Positions 25,961 through 34,275 of a stretch of DNA of 64,000 nucleotides are shown here, in pieces. Positions within the stretch are counted from its first letter, which is position 1. Every line of letters starts with the position of its first letter. A model generated the notes under the pieces. The model was given only the letters and a program-made list of their open reading frames with translations, made no database searches and was not told the DNA's origin. The translations under genes and the position numbers were made by a program. The stretch comes from Cupriavidus malaysiensis (GTDB lineage Bacteria > Pseudomonadota > Gammaproteobacteria > Burkholderiales > Burkholderiaceae). Where the stretch lies: NCBI RefSeq assembly GCF_001854325.1, contig NZ_CP017755.1, positions 1,426,001-1,490,000 of the forward strand, in the 5' to 3' direction.

Positions 25961-26842
25961 TCAGCCCGCCATCACCCCCAACGCGGTCTCGATCTTGCGG
26001 ATGCTGGCCAGCAGGTGCGGCCGCACCGTGTCGAGCAGCTGTGCGGCCGGCACGATGGCGGCGGGGCCGCTGCAGCTCAGTGTCATCGGCGGCAGGGCCG
26101 GACCGGGGCGGAAGGCAGCGGCGATGGAGTTGATGTGCGGCAGCCATTCGCCGAAGGAGGTGGTGCAGCCCAGCCGCTTCACCTCGTCGTGGCTGGTGGC
26201 GAGGATGGCATCGGCACGCGCCGCGTCGATGCCGTCACGGCCGCGGAAGGCCGCCACGGCACGACGCTGGTCGATGCCGCCGAGCGCGTCCAGGTAGGCG
26301 CGCCCGGCCGCGGTGGCCAGGCCGGAGATGCGTGTGCCGACGGCCACGCGCAGGGTCAGGTAGGACTCTGACTGGCAGTTTTCGAAGATCATCATGTGCG
26401 CGCGGTCGCGCACGATCAGCGAGGCCACGCCTTGCGACAGTTCGGCCAGCCGCTGCATGTGCGGGCGCACCACGGCCAGCACCTCGGCGCCTTGCTGGGC
26501 GGCGGGCGCCAGCGCCAGCGCCGAACTGCCGAGCCGGTAGCGGGCCGGCTCGTACAGCGGCTGCAGGTAGCCCAGCTCGGTCAGCGTGTGGGTCAGGCGC
26601 GAGACGGTGGATTTCGGCAGCCCGCAACGCTGGGCGATCTCGGCATTGCCCAGCACGGTGTCAAAGGAGCGGAAGCAGGCCAGCACGTCGAGTCCGCGCG
26701 CCAGCGCCGTGACGAAATGGCGGTCTTCCTTGCCGGCCCGGACCGCCGTATCTGTGCCATCCGCGCCATCCGCGGCGTCCGCCACGGCAGAAGCGCCGTT
26801 CTCCTCTGGCTGTTCCGCAATCATTTCCTGTTGTGCTTGCAT
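25961..26842 (-). CDS. IclR family transcriptional regulator
   Basis: A 293-residue IclR-type regulator. The N-terminal winged helix (residues about 45-105) includes ALARGLDVLACFRSFDTVLGNAE and CGLPKSTVSRLTHTLTELGYL. The effector-binding GAF-like domain has RLGSSALALAPAA, LRVAVGTRISGLATAAGRAYLDAL and YGxW-like SFGEWLPHINSIAAAFRPG. The start at 26842 (MQAQQEMIAEQ) is preferred; the in-frame extension to 26974 has no ribosome site. The N-terminal 40 residues form a low-complexity Ala/Asp/Gly stretch (VADAADGADGTDTAVRAG). IclR proteins usually control neighbouring catabolic genes, here plausibly the ThDP/Ldh unit. Two IclR-type boxes lie at 27227-27264. Confidence 0.92.
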   Translation of the reverse strand: MQAQQEMIAEQPEENGASAVADAADGADGTDTAVRAGKEDRHFVTALARGLDVLACFRSFDTVLGNAEIAQRCGLPKSTVSRLTHTLTELGYLQPLYEPARYRLGSSALALAPAAQQGAEVLAVVRPHMQRLAELSQGVASLIVRDRAHMMIFENCQSESYLTLRVAVGTRISGLATAAGRAYLDALGGIDQRRAVAAFRGRDGIDAARADAILATSHDEVKRLGCTTSFGEWLPHINSIAAAFRPGPALPPMTLSCSGPAAIVPAAQLLDTVRPHLLASIRKIETALGVMAG

Positions 26843-27421
26843 GGTGGCTTCGTGTCTGGGGTCAGGCCGTCGCGACGAGCGGCTTGCGCGGCCAGGCACT
26901 GGACGTGCCGAGGCGACGCGCGGTTTGATCAATGGTCTTCGGCAATTCCCCATAGCGCCGCGCGCTTGCGGCATGCCGCAGCGCTACCCGCTCCGGCACC
27001 TCGGCCACCCGGGGGCCGCTGGTCTGGTACGGGCGCGCGCAGACAGGCTGAAGGCAGATGGAGCGGGCGATGGCCAGGGAGGGGGAAGCAGGCAGGGCGG
27101 GCAAGTCAGTGGCGCCGGCAGTGGCGGGCCGCTGGGTGCTGCGCATGGGGGTCTCCGGGACGGCTTCCGGCGTGGGCACCGGTCTTGTTGGTTGGCGCTA
27201 TGGTCCCATCGATTGCCTGGAGGCGTCAACCGCATTGTGGAATTCATATTCTGCATTGCGGAATATGGAGGCAAGGCGCCTTGAGCCTTGAGCCTTGAGG
27301 CAGGGCGGGCAGGGCGCGGGCAGGACGCCGCCATGAATGCGGCCCGCGCCGGCGTGTGCCGGGGCGGGCCGTGGCCGGAGGACCGGGGAGGGGCCGGGAG
27401 GGGCGGCGCGGCCGCCCGCGA
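26843..27421. other. 579-bp region upstream of the IclR gene: two palindromic boxes, short repeats, one doubtful small ORF
   Basis: No firm gene is visible. A leftward ORF at 26862-27179 (105 codons, MPTPEAVPETPMRS...) ends 20 bp before the IclR start and begins 48 bp from the IclR-type boxes. Its composition is Arg/Ala/Pro-rich and I recognise no family, so I do not call it. A threefold CCTTGAG tandem repeat lies at 27279-27299. Confidence 0.5.
27227..27264. promoter_or_regulatory. two tandem IclR-type operator boxes
   Basis: Box B (27248-27264) reads ATTCTGCATTGCGGAAT, a palindrome close to the TTCCGC-N3-GCGGAA pattern of betaproteobacterial IclR operators. Box A (27227-27243), CAACCGCATTGTGGAAT, agrees with it at 12 of 17 positions. 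Their centres are 21 bp apart, two helical turns, so two dimers would bind the same DNA face. They lie about 385 bp upstream of the IclR start codon. Confidence 0.5.
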
Positions 27422-28015
27422 TCAGGAGTGGAACAGGGTTGCCGGAGCGGCGGCCGGCGCGGCCGGACCGAAGCGCTCCGGCGCCAGGCGTGCCAGTTGC
27501 TGCAGTTGGCGCAGCCGCTCGGCCAGCTCGGGGTGGGGCTGCACGTCCAGGCACATGCCGGAAGGGCAGCCGACGCCGAGCACGTCGAGCGCGCGGCGGA
27601 AACCGTCCGGGGTCAGCCCTTGCGCGGGATCCACGCTGACCAGATGCGCAAGCTGCTGTGGCTGCAAGCTGTCCGGCGCGGCGCTCAGGATCACGTAGGC
27701 GGACGGAGCGGGGCGCTTGGCGAAGTAGGCCGCGATCTCGGCGCCGAAGCCGCCCGGCGCCGGCGGCATCATGTCCTCGACCTGCAGGTCCAGCTGCTGC
27801 AGGATGGCGGCGGGGATGCCGCGCCGCCAGTGGTCGGACACCACGACGCGGGCACCGGCCAGCCCGAACAGCCGGCGGATGAAGCCGAGCGCGACCGGGT
27901 CGAAGAAGCGGACATCCTTCAGCGTGCCGCTGTCCGGCGTGCCGCCCAGGCGGGTCGCCGAGCTGGCGGAGTAGAGGACACCAGGGATGTCGAGCAGGAT
28001 GAGGCGGTCGGACAT
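27422..28015 (-). CDS. HAD-like protein of unknown function (HAD_SAK-type), altered catalytic motif
   Basis: A 197-residue protein whose N-terminus LILLDIPGVLYS and the segment VVVSDHWRRGIP resemble motifs I and II of HAD phosphatase-like proteins of the small SAK-associated family (usual form LDIDGVL ... SSSWR). The first Asp (D9) is kept, but the second, which normally acts as acid/base, is Pro11. Motifs III and IV are not clear. The C-terminal half contains GLTPDGFRRALDVLGVG and an Ala/Pro-rich tail. It may be a phosphatase with altered chemistry or a non-catalytic binding protein. It stands alone, divergent from the MerR gene, with 261 bp between their starts. Confidence 0.6.
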   Translation of the reverse strand: MSDRLILLDIPGVLYSASSATRLGGTPDSGTLKDVRFFDPVALGFIRRLFGLAGARVVVSDHWRRGIPAAILQQLDLQVEDMMPPAPGGFGAEIAAYFAKRPAPSAYVILSAAPDSLQPQQLAHLVSVDPAQGLTPDGFRRALDVLGVGCPSGMCLDVQPHPELAERLRQLQQLARLAPERFGPAAPAAAPATLFHS

Positions 28016-28242
28016 GGTTTCCTGTGCGGTTTGCGCGTCGGGTTGAGTTGTCTCAAGACTACGCGGCGGCGCGCAGGAAGCCGAGTGCCTCCGAGGGCAT
28101 AAGTTGCAACATATCTGTAACTTTTAGATGGAAGTCGTAAAAGCCACCTGCACGTGTCTGACATTTGTTTCCGGCAGACACATCTGCGGCCCGGAGGGCG
28201 TGCTGGTGTCGCTGCCAGGGGATTTTCTTGTGACAGGCCAAC

Positions 28243-28259
28243 CTTCGTGCAACCCGAAG
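28243..28259. promoter_or_regulatory. inverted repeat in the MerR promoter region
   Basis: CTTCG-N7-CGAAG lies 17 bp upstream of the MerR start codon. MerR-family regulators bind such short dyads between -35 and -10 elements of their own operons. Standard hexamers with the 19-bp spacing could not be identified, so autoregulation here is only a suggestion. Confidence 0.35.
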
Positions 28260-28276
28260 CCCTTTAGTCTTGAGCC

Positions 28277-28762
28277 ATGCAGATATCGGAACTTGCCAAG
28301 CGCGTCGGCGTGACCGCCCACGCTGTCCGCCACTACGAAAGCCTCGGCTTGCTGGTCGCGCGGCGGCGGCCGTCCGGCTACCGCGAGTTCGACGAAGGCG
28401 CCGTGCGCGAACTGCGCTTCATCACCATGTCGCGCCAGTGCGGCTTCTCGCTCAAGCAGATCGCCGCGGTGCTGCCGGATTACCGCAGCGGGGTGCTGAC
28501 GGCGGCCGACATGATCGGCATGCTGCAGGCCCGCATCGCCGAGGTGGACGCCGAGATCGACAAGCGGCAGGTATTGCGCGCCCATCTGGTGGCGCACATC
28601 GGCTGGTTCGAGGCACGCGAGCAGCGCCGCTCGGACAAGGCGGCGCAAGGTGGGCGCGGCTTTCCGCGCGCGCCGCGCGAGGCCTCGCTGGCGGCCAAGG
28701 GACGGGCCGCCGGGCCGGACGACAAGAAGGTTTCGACACGTAGCAGGAGACAAGGACCATGA
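28277..28762 (+). CDS. MerR family transcriptional regulator
   Basis: A 161-residue MerR-type regulator. The N-terminal winged helix-turn-helix is MQISELAKRVGVTAHAVRHYE, then the wing RRPSGYREFDEGAVREL. A coiled-coil dimerisation helix (residues about 75-115; IAEVDAEIDKRQVLRAHL) follows. No metal-binding cysteines appear in the C-terminal part, which is basic and Gly/Lys-rich, so metal sensing of the MerR/CueR kind is unlikely. The stop overlaps the thioesterase ATG (ATGA), so the two are translationally coupled. Confidence 0.9.
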   Translation: MQISELAKRVGVTAHAVRHYESLGLLVARRRPSGYREFDEGAVRELRFITMSRQCGFSLKQIAAVLPDYRSGVLTAADMIGMLQARIAEVDAEIDKRQVLRAHLVAHIGWFEAREQRRSDKAAQGGRGFPRAPREASLAAKGRAAGPDDKKVSTRSRRQGP

Positions 28763-29193
28763 CAGAGAACCCCGCCGATTTCGCCCGCGACCTGGAGGCA
28801 GCCGTGATGGCCATGCCGGCGGCGCGCACGCTGGGCTTGCGCTTCACGCGCATCGAGGCCGGCCAGGTGGAGCTGGAGCTGCCTTACCAGGAGACCCTGA
28901 GCTTCCGTCCGGGCCAGCTCCAGGCCACGCCGATCTTCGCCGCGGCCGACTTTGCCGCCGTGTCCGCCGCCGGCACGCTGCTGCCGAAGGGGTGGGCCAA
29001 CGCCACCATCGACTGCGCCCTCAAGATCGTGGGGCCGGCCCGTGGCGACCGGCTGGTGGCGCGCGGCCGCGTGGTGCAGGCGGCCCGGCTGCTGACGGTC
29101 GCTGCCGCCGAGGTCTTCGCCTGCGATGCCGAGGGGGAAACGCTGTGCGCCACCATGCTGGCGACGGCACGCAATCTCGCGCCGCCGGCCTGA
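28759..29193 (+). CDS. PaaI/YiiD-type hotdog-fold thioesterase-like protein
   Basis: A 144-residue protein with the hotdog-fold pattern of the PaaI/DUF4442 thioesterase group. It has LGLRFTRIEAGQVELELPY, then the central helix segment with IFAAADFAAVSAAGTLLPKG, and strands ending LCATMLATARNL. Such enzymes hydrolyse acyl-CoA thioesters; substrate and catalytic Asp/Glu cannot be fixed from the sequence (D and E candidates lie in the AAADFAAV helix). It is coupled by an ATGA overlap to the MerR regulator, so it is probably induced by the effector sensed by that protein, perhaps an acyl-CoA or its acid. Confidence 0.82.
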   Translation: MTENPADFARDLEAAVMAMPAARTLGLRFTRIEAGQVELELPYQETLSFRPGQLQATPIFAAADFAAVSAAGTLLPKGWANATIDCALKIVGPARGDRLVARGRVVQAARLLTVAAAEVFACDAEGETLCATMLATARNLAPPA

Positions 29194-29227
29194 GCCGGCA
29201 CCTTCGCGTGGCCGCTGCCTCATTCGA

Positions 29228-29554
29228 TCATTCGACGCCGGCGTAGCGCCGCAGTGCCTCGGCGCTGCAGGCGCGGGCGTCGAAGGTGATGACCCTGCCG
29301 GCCGAATCGAAGTAGACGCTGAGCGCGCCGCTTCCCAACGGTGCCGTGGCCGGCGACGTGTACTGGAAGCATTCCAGACCGGCTTCGCCGATGCGGCTGT
29401 CGGGGTGGCCCTTGATCCGGATGACCTGCTGCTTGCTCATGCCCACGGCCAGCGCGGGCCGTTTCGGCGCCGGCGGCGGCGGAGGGGTCGGCTCGAGTAA
29501 CGAGCAGGCCGGCAGTACCACGAATGCCAGTACGATCATCCAGGTCGTTCGCAT
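29228..29554 (-). CDS. small lipoprotein with BamE/SmpA-like domain
   Basis: A 108-residue lipoprotein. The signal peptide MRTTWMIVLAFVVLPACS ends in a clear lipobox (LPAC), followed by a Pro-rich linker (EPTPPPPPAPKRP). The rest, GMSKQQVIRIKGHPDSRIGE and ALSVYFDSAGRVITFDARAC, resembles the SmpA/BamE-like fold (a G-M-S-x-x-x-V-x-x-x-x-G-x-P motif). The ATG has an excellent ribosome site (AAGGAGA). Frames extending upstream are not supported. It converges with the thioesterase gene. It is probably anchored in the outer membrane; the role is unknown. Confidence 0.82.
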   Translation of the reverse strand: MRTTWMIVLAFVVLPACSLLEPTPPPPPAPKRPALAVGMSKQQVIRIKGHPDSRIGEAGLECFQYTSPATAPLGSGALSVYFDSAGRVITFDARACSAEALRRYAGVE

Positions 29555-29771
29555 GTCTTCTCCTTGCTTGTCTGGGAACAGGAAGAAGGGCGGCACGGAC
29601 CTCCACGTGCATCGCGCAGGGCCGCGGCGCTTTCTCTGATGCAATGGACAAGCATACGCGATGTCCGGCGGGCTGCCGCCCAGGTGGACCGGGGGAGGAT
29701 CGGCCCGCTGCCGCCGCGCACGGCATGGCCGTGCGCGGCGAGGCGGCTGCGGCGGCCCGCCGGGAGGGGGC

Positions 29772-31376
29772 TCAGAAGCGGAAGCGGGCCACGTCGGCGG
29801 CCAGCGCCGCGGCCTGGTCGTCGAGGCGGCTGCCCTGGGCGGACAGGTCGTCGACCAGGGCGGCATTCTGCTGCGTGGTCTGTTCGAGGCGGCCGATGGC
29901 CGCGCCGGCCGCGCGGATGCCGCCGGCCTGCTCCTCGGCCAGCACGCGCAGGCCGTCGGCCAGTTCATGGCTGTGGGCGACCGCGTTCTCGATGCCGGAC
30001 ATGGCGCGCACCACCTCGCCGCTGAGGCGCGCGCCGCTCTCGATCTCGCGGCCGGCGTCGCCGATCAGGGTGCCGATCTCGCGCGCGGAGGTGGCGCTGC
30101 GCTGGGCCAGCGCGCGCACTTCCTGCGCCACCACGGCGAAGCCGCGGCCGGCCGCGCCGGCACGCGCGGCCTCCACGGCGGCGTTCAGTGCGAGGATATT
30201 GGTCTGGAAGGCGATGCTCTCGATCACCGCGACGATCTCGGAGATGCTGCGCGAATGGGCATGGACGGCATCCATGGCGCCGCTCATTTCCCGCACCACG
30301 GCGATGCCGGCGTCGGTGGCCGCGCGCGCCCGGCGCGCCATCTCGCTCGACTCCAGCGCCTGCTGGTGGGCCTGCTCCACCAGCGTGGTGAGCCGGCCCA
30401 CGCTGGCGGCGGCTTCGGCCAGGGCCTGCACCTGCTGGGCGGTGCGTGCCGACAGTTCCTGGTTGCCGCCGGCCACGCCCTGGCTGGCGGCGGTGATCTC
30501 CAGCGTCGAGCGGTGGATACGCTCGAGCACGCCGGCGAGCTGGTCGCGCATGCCGCCGAGGTAATACAGCAGGCTGCCGCGGTCGCCGGCCCGCAGCGGA
30601 ATCGACGCGGTGAGGTCGCCGGAGGCGATGCGGTTGGCCACCTGCGCCGCCGCGCGCGGTTCGCCGCCGAGTTCGGCGGTCAGGCTGCGCGCGGCCAGCC
30701 AGGCCAGGCCGACTGCGGCCAGCAGGCTGGCGCCGAGCAGCACCGCCGTCATGGTCTGCGCGGCGATCTGCTTGCCGGCGACGTGCGCGACGGTGTCGGC
30801 CGCCTGCCGTTCCTGTTGCGCGCGCAGGGTCTCCATGTGGGCGCCCAGCTTCTGCAGCGCTTCGCTGACGAAGTGCCCGTCCACGGAGACCGCGCTGTCG
30901 AACTGCAGGGTGTCGAGCGGCTGGCGCTTGACCAGGTCGACATAGCTGGCGATCAGCTTGCCGGCCGCCGCGCGCTCCGCGAGCAGCGACGCGACGCGGT
31001 CGGGCGCAGCCTGCTTGACGTGGTCGAGTGCGCCGTCCAGGCGGCGCAGGCCGGCGTCGACATCGGCGCCGGCGGCGTCGCGCTCGCTGGTGCTGGTGGC
31101 CATGGTGAGCGCCAGCTGGGCGCGTCCGATCTGCTCGAGCGCGGTCTGGGCATGGGCGGCCGCGATGGCGCCGTTCATGTCGCGCTGGTAGAGCGTGTCG
31201 GTCATCTGCTTGATCGACACCAGGTTGACGATGCCGCTGAGGCCCACCGCAGCCCCGAACAGATAGACCAGGGCGAAGGCGGCGCACAAGCGCGCCGCCA
31301 GCGGCAGGCGCGCCAGCCAGGCGGGGGCATCCGGCAGGATCCGGCCCGCCAGCTTGAGTTTGAGGACTTGTGACAC
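29772..31376 (-). CDS. methyl-accepting chemotaxis protein
   Basis: The receptor has a first transmembrane segment ([20 protein letters not shown]) and a periplasmic four-helix-bundle sensor (4HB_MCP type; [20 protein letters not shown]). A second membrane segment follows ([21 protein letters not shown]), then a HAMP region and a long cytoplasmic coiled coil with the signature hairpin [20 protein letters not shown]. No CheR-tethering pentapeptide is present at the C-terminus. I chose the GTG at 31376 (534 residues) because AGGAG lies 8 bases upstream; an ATG at 31427 is in frame but lacks a ribosome site. The intergenic region toward the GGDEF/EAL gene carries a leftward Pho-box-like repeat, suggesting phosphate-starvation control. 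Confidence 0.93.
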   Translation of the reverse strand: MSQVLKLKLAGRILPDAPAWLARLPLAARLCAAFALVYLFGAAVGLSGIVNLVSIKQMTDTLYQRDMNGAIAAAHAQTALEQIGRAQLALTMATSTSERDAAGADVDAGLRRLDGALDHVKQAAPDRVASLLAERAAAGKLIASYVDLVKRQPLDTLQFDSAVSVDGHFVSEALQKLGAHMETLRAQQERQAADTVAHVAGKQIAAQTMTAVLLGASLLAAVGLAWLAARSLTAELGGEPRAAAQVANRIASGDLTASIPLRAGDRGSLLYYLGGMRDQLAGVLERIHRSTLEITAASQGVAGGNQELSARTAQQVQALAEAAASVGRLTTLVEQAHQQALESSEMARRARAATDAGIAVVREMSGAMDAVHAHSRSISEIVAVIESIAFQTNILALNAAVEAARAGAAGRGFAVVAQEVRALAQRSATSAREIGTLIGDAGREIESGARLSGEVVRAMSGIENAVAHSHELADGLRVLAEEQAGGIRAAGAAIGRLEQTTQQNAALVDDLSAQGSRLDDQAAALAADVARFRF

Positions 31377-31520
31377 GGAGAGGACTCCTGGCAGGCCGAA
31401 GCCTGGCTTGCTGCTGACCCGGACCATGCGCGCTGCCGGCTGTTTTGCGGGCTGGCACTCGGCTGCCCGGGACGGTCGAATCGCGCATGGCGTTGCTGTA
31501 GCGCGATGATGTCGCATCGA

Positions 31521-31539
31521 TGTGACGCCAACATGACAT
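31521..31539 (-). promoter_or_regulatory. Pho-box-like direct repeat directed to the chemoreceptor gene
   Basis: On the minus strand TGTCAT (from 31538) is followed exactly 11 bp later by CGTCAC (from 31527), one mismatch from the second TGTCAY unit of the PhoB box. A CATCAT hexamer 10-11 bp further downstream (31511-31506) could be the -10, the normal arrangement at PhoB-activated promoters. The chemoreceptor start lies about 130 bp away. Confidence 0.5.
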
Positions 31540-31544
31540 TCATG

Positions 31545-31595
31545 TGTCATTCACAAAATTGCGTTTTGTCACGGCACTGTCATGTTCGTGTCATG
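31545..31595 (+). promoter_or_regulatory. multi-unit Pho-box-like repeat array directed to the GGDEF/EAL gene
   Basis: TGTCAY units start at 31545, 31567, 31578 and 31589, that is at intervals of 22, 11 and 11 bp. The segment CTGTCAT-GTTC-GTGTCAT (31577-31594) matches the PhoB consensus form CTGTCAT-N4-CTGTCAY except for one base of the second unit. Phased 11-bp direct repeats are the hallmark of OmpR/PhoB-family binding. No strong -10 is seen at the expected distance, so activation strength is uncertain. Confidence 0.6.
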
Positions 31596-31647
31596 AAATG
31601 TCGATGCGGCAGCACAACAGGCCGCGGTTCCTGTTTGCCATCCGATC

Positions 31648-33459
31648 ATGTCCACCGCCGCTTCTGCACCGGCCCTGCGGCCGGCGCTGCCTGGCCTGCC
31701 TCCCGTGCAGGCCGTTTTCCAGCCCATCGTGCAATTGCACGACGCGGCGCTGCTTGGCTACGAGGCGCTGGTGCGCGGCCCCGAGGGGTCGCCCTATGCC
31801 AGCCCGGATGCCTTGTTCGGACTGGCGCACGACAGTGTCGGTACCATCGCGCTGGAACTGCATGCGGCGCGCGCCGCGCTGGCTTCGTGGCAGGAGCAGG
31901 GCCTGCCGGGCCGGCTCTTCCTCAATTTCAGCCCCTTGTCGCTGCGCCATCTGCTGGCCGAGCGCGGCCGTGCGATGGGCGCGCTGCTGGGCCAGCGCGC
32001 GCCGGCCAGCCGCGTGGTCATCGAGGTCACCGAGCAGACGCCGATCGGCGACGCCGCCGGCTTCGCGCAAGCGATGGAGGTGCTGCGCGCCATGGGCCTG
32101 CAGTATGCGCTCGACGACTTCGGCACCGGCCACGCCAACCTCGATCTGCTGGCCCATCTCTCGCCGCACTACGTCAAGATCGACAAGTCGCTGATCCGGG
32201 GCATCGCCACCTGCTCGCGCCGGCTCGAAATCCTGCGCGCGGTGCTGCGCATGGTCAGTGCCTTCAGCGGCCACGTGATCGCCGAGGGCGTGGAGGAGGA
32301 GGATGAATTCGCCGTGCTGCGCGACCTTGGTGTTTCCTGCGCGCAAGGCTTCTACCTGGGGCGGCCACAGGCGCGTCCCGTGCCCGAGGTCTCGCCGCAT
32401 GCGCTGCGCGCGCTCGCCTCGCGCCAGATCGCGGTGTTTCCGCAGATGGTGAGTTCCGGCTGGTCGGGGCTGACGGCCGGGGCCTTGATGCGCGATGCGC
32501 CCACCATGCGGCCGGCCACGGTCAATGACGAGGTGCTGGGCTGCTTCCATGCGCATCCGGACCTGCACGCGGTGGCGGTGGTGGACGAGGCAGGCAAGCC
32601 CCTCGCGATCATCAACCGGCAGCATTTCATCGATCGCTACGCGGCGCCGTTCCATCGCGAGCTGTATGGGCGCAAGGCCTGCGTGGTACAGGCCAACCGC
32701 GAGCCGATCTGCTTCGACCGCCATGTCAGCGTGGAGGAGATGGCGCAGGTCCTGGCGCGCGCCAGCCAGCGGGCCCTGGCCGATGGCTTCATCGTGACCG
32801 AGCAGGGCCGCTACGCCGGAATCGGTACCGGTGCCGAACTGGTGCGTGCGATCACGGACATCCGCATGCAGGCGGCGCGCCATGCCAATCCGCTGACCTT
32901 GCTGCCCGGCAATATCCCGCTGAACCAGCACATCGACCGCCTGATCGCCTCGGGCAATGCCTTCCATGCCTGCTATGTGGACCTGAATCATTTCAAGCCC
33001 TACAACGATCAGTACGGCTACTGGAAGGGCGACGAGATGCTGAAGGGGGCGGCCGCGATCCTCGCCCAGGCCTGCGATCCGGCGCGGGATTTCCTCGGCC
33101 ATGTGGGGGGCGATGATTTCCTGGTGCTCTATCAGAGCGCGGACTGGGCCGAGCGCGTGCGCGCCGCCATCGACAGTTTCAATGCCATCGCCAGTGCGAT
33201 GTATCCGCCGCAGGCCAGGGCGGCCGGTGGTATCCACGCGGAAGACCGGCTCGGGCGGAAGACCTTTTTCCCGACGGTGTCGATGGCGGTCGGCGTGGTG
33301 CGTGTCGGCGCCTCGGGCATGGCCAGCCTGCGCCGCCAGGGCAGCAGCCTGATCGGCAGCGCCGCAGCCGCGGCCAAGCGCGAGGCGAAACGCGCGCCGG
33401 ACGGACTGGCGATCATCGAACTGAATGCGGCGGATGCGCTGCGGTCACCCGTCCACTGA
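31648..33459 (+). CDS. EAL-CBS-GGDEF dual-domain cyclic di-GMP protein
   Basis: A 603-residue protein with an N-terminal EAL phosphodiesterase domain (residues about 20-255). The EAL domain has YEALVRG (E39-A-L), LFLNFSP, VIEVTEQ, the metal site DDFGTG, KIDKSLI and IAEGVEEEDE, all expected for an active enzyme. A CBS-pair-like middle region follows (about 280-400), then a GGDEF domain (about 425-580) with YVDLNHFKPYND and GGDDF at about 486. The GGDDF form keeps the metal aspartates but changes the usual Glu to Asp, so cyclase activity may be reduced. The order EAL-CBS-GGDEF is that of the YkuI/LapD-like phosphodiesterases with regulatory GGDEF. The start is divergent from a chemoreceptor across a region with Pho-box-like repeats. 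Confidence 0.93.
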   Translation: MSTAASAPALRPALPGLPPVQAVFQPIVQLHDAALLGYEALVRGPEGSPYASPDALFGLAHDSVGTIALELHAARAALASWQEQGLPGRLFLNFSPLSLRHLLAERGRAMGALLGQRAPASRVVIEVTEQTPIGDAAGFAQAMEVLRAMGLQYALDDFGTGHANLDLLAHLSPHYVKIDKSLIRGIATCSRRLEILRAVLRMVSAFSGHVIAEGVEEEDEFAVLRDLGVSCAQGFYLGRPQARPVPEVSPHALRALASRQIAVFPQMVSSGWSGLTAGALMRDAPTMRPATVNDEVLGCFHAHPDLHAVAVVDEAGKPLAIINRQHFIDRYAAPFHRELYGRKACVVQANREPICFDRHVSVEEMAQVLARASQRALADGFIVTEQGRYAGIGTGAELVRAITDIRMQAARHANPLTLLPGNIPLNQHIDRLIASGNAFHACYVDLNHFKPYNDQYGYWKGDEMLKGAAAILAQACDPARDFLGHVGGDDFLVLYQSADWAERVRAAIDSFNAIASAMYPPQARAAGGIHAEDRLGRKTFFPTVSMAVGVVRVGASGMASLRRQGSSLIGSAAAAAKREAKRAPDGLAIIELNAADALRSPVH

Positions 33460-33528
33460 ATCCCTGAAAGCGGTCGGTGGGGTCGGTGCCTGGCATGGCC
33501 TCCACCTCCCGTTTCATGATGCGATGGG

Positions 33529-34275
33529 CTAGCGTGACGCGTGGCGGCGCCGCATGGCGGAGGCGTGCCGGCCAGGCAGCACGTCCAGCCGGTAGCCCCT
33601 CGCATAGACCACGGACAACAGCACGCCATTCTCCTCGTGCAGCCTGAGCGTCCGCCGCAGGCGCGACACCAGGCCGGAGAGGGCACGCGATAGCGGCGGC
33701 AGCTCGCGGCCCCAGACCGCTTTCTCGATGCGGTCGCCCGACAGCACCTCGCCGGCATTGGCGAACAGCAGCAGCGCCAGTTCGAATTCCTTGGTGGTCA
33801 GTCCGATGCATTTCCCGTCGGCACGCGTGACCTGCTGCGTCTGCGTGTGCAGCGTATAGGGCCCCACGCGCAGATTGCCGCCACGCGTCGGCGCTCCCGG
33901 CGCGGGACGCCGGCTCAGCGCACGCATGCGCGCCAGCAGTTCACGGGGGCGCTGCGGCCAGGCGACGCAGTCGTCGGCGCCGGCGAGGAAGGCCTCGAGC
34001 ACCCGCTCTTCGTCGGCGCTGTCGGTGAGCATCAGGATCGGAAGGTGGCGCGAGCGCAGGTTGCGGATTGCGCGGATGACGTCGGCGGCGTGCCAGTCCT
34101 GAGTGGTCGCCTCGACCAGCAGCAGCGAGAATGGACCGTGGCAGAGGCCGTGCAGCAGGTCAGCGCTGCGGCGGAAGGTCTGGCAGGCGAAGCCGGCATC
34201 GTCCAACTGGGTGGGCAGACTGGCGGCTTGGGAGGCACAGGACGTCAGCAGGGCGACGGGAAGAGTGGCTGACAT
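33529..34275 (-). CDS. OmpR-type response regulator with degenerate receiver
   Basis: A 248-residue regulator with an N-terminal receiver-like domain (about 5-120) and a C-terminal OmpR/PhoB winged helix (about 130-230; LTTKEFELALLLFANAGEVLSGDRIEKAVWG, VVYARGYRLDV). The receiver has lost the phosphorylation machinery. The acidic pair is absent (VALLTSCAS), the phospho-acceptor Asp is Glu55 (LLLVEATT), and the invariant Lys is Trp106 (CVAWPQRP), while Thr84 remains. Such pseudo-receivers act without classical phosphorylation; Glu could mimic the phospho state. No histidine kinase is adjacent. It lies convergent to the GGDEF/EAL gene and divergent from the cardiolipin synthase. Confidence 0.9.
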   Translation of the reverse strand: MSATLPVALLTSCASQAASLPTQLDDAGFACQTFRRSADLLHGLCHGPFSLLLVEATTQDWHAADVIRAIRNLRSRHLPILMLTDSADEERVLEAFLAGADDCVAWPQRPRELLARMRALSRRPAPGAPTRGGNLRVGPYTLHTQTQQVTRADGKCIGLTTKEFELALLLFANAGEVLSGDRIEKAVWGRELPPLSRALSGLVSRLRRTLRLHEENGVLLSVVYARGYRLDVLPGRHASAMRRRHASR

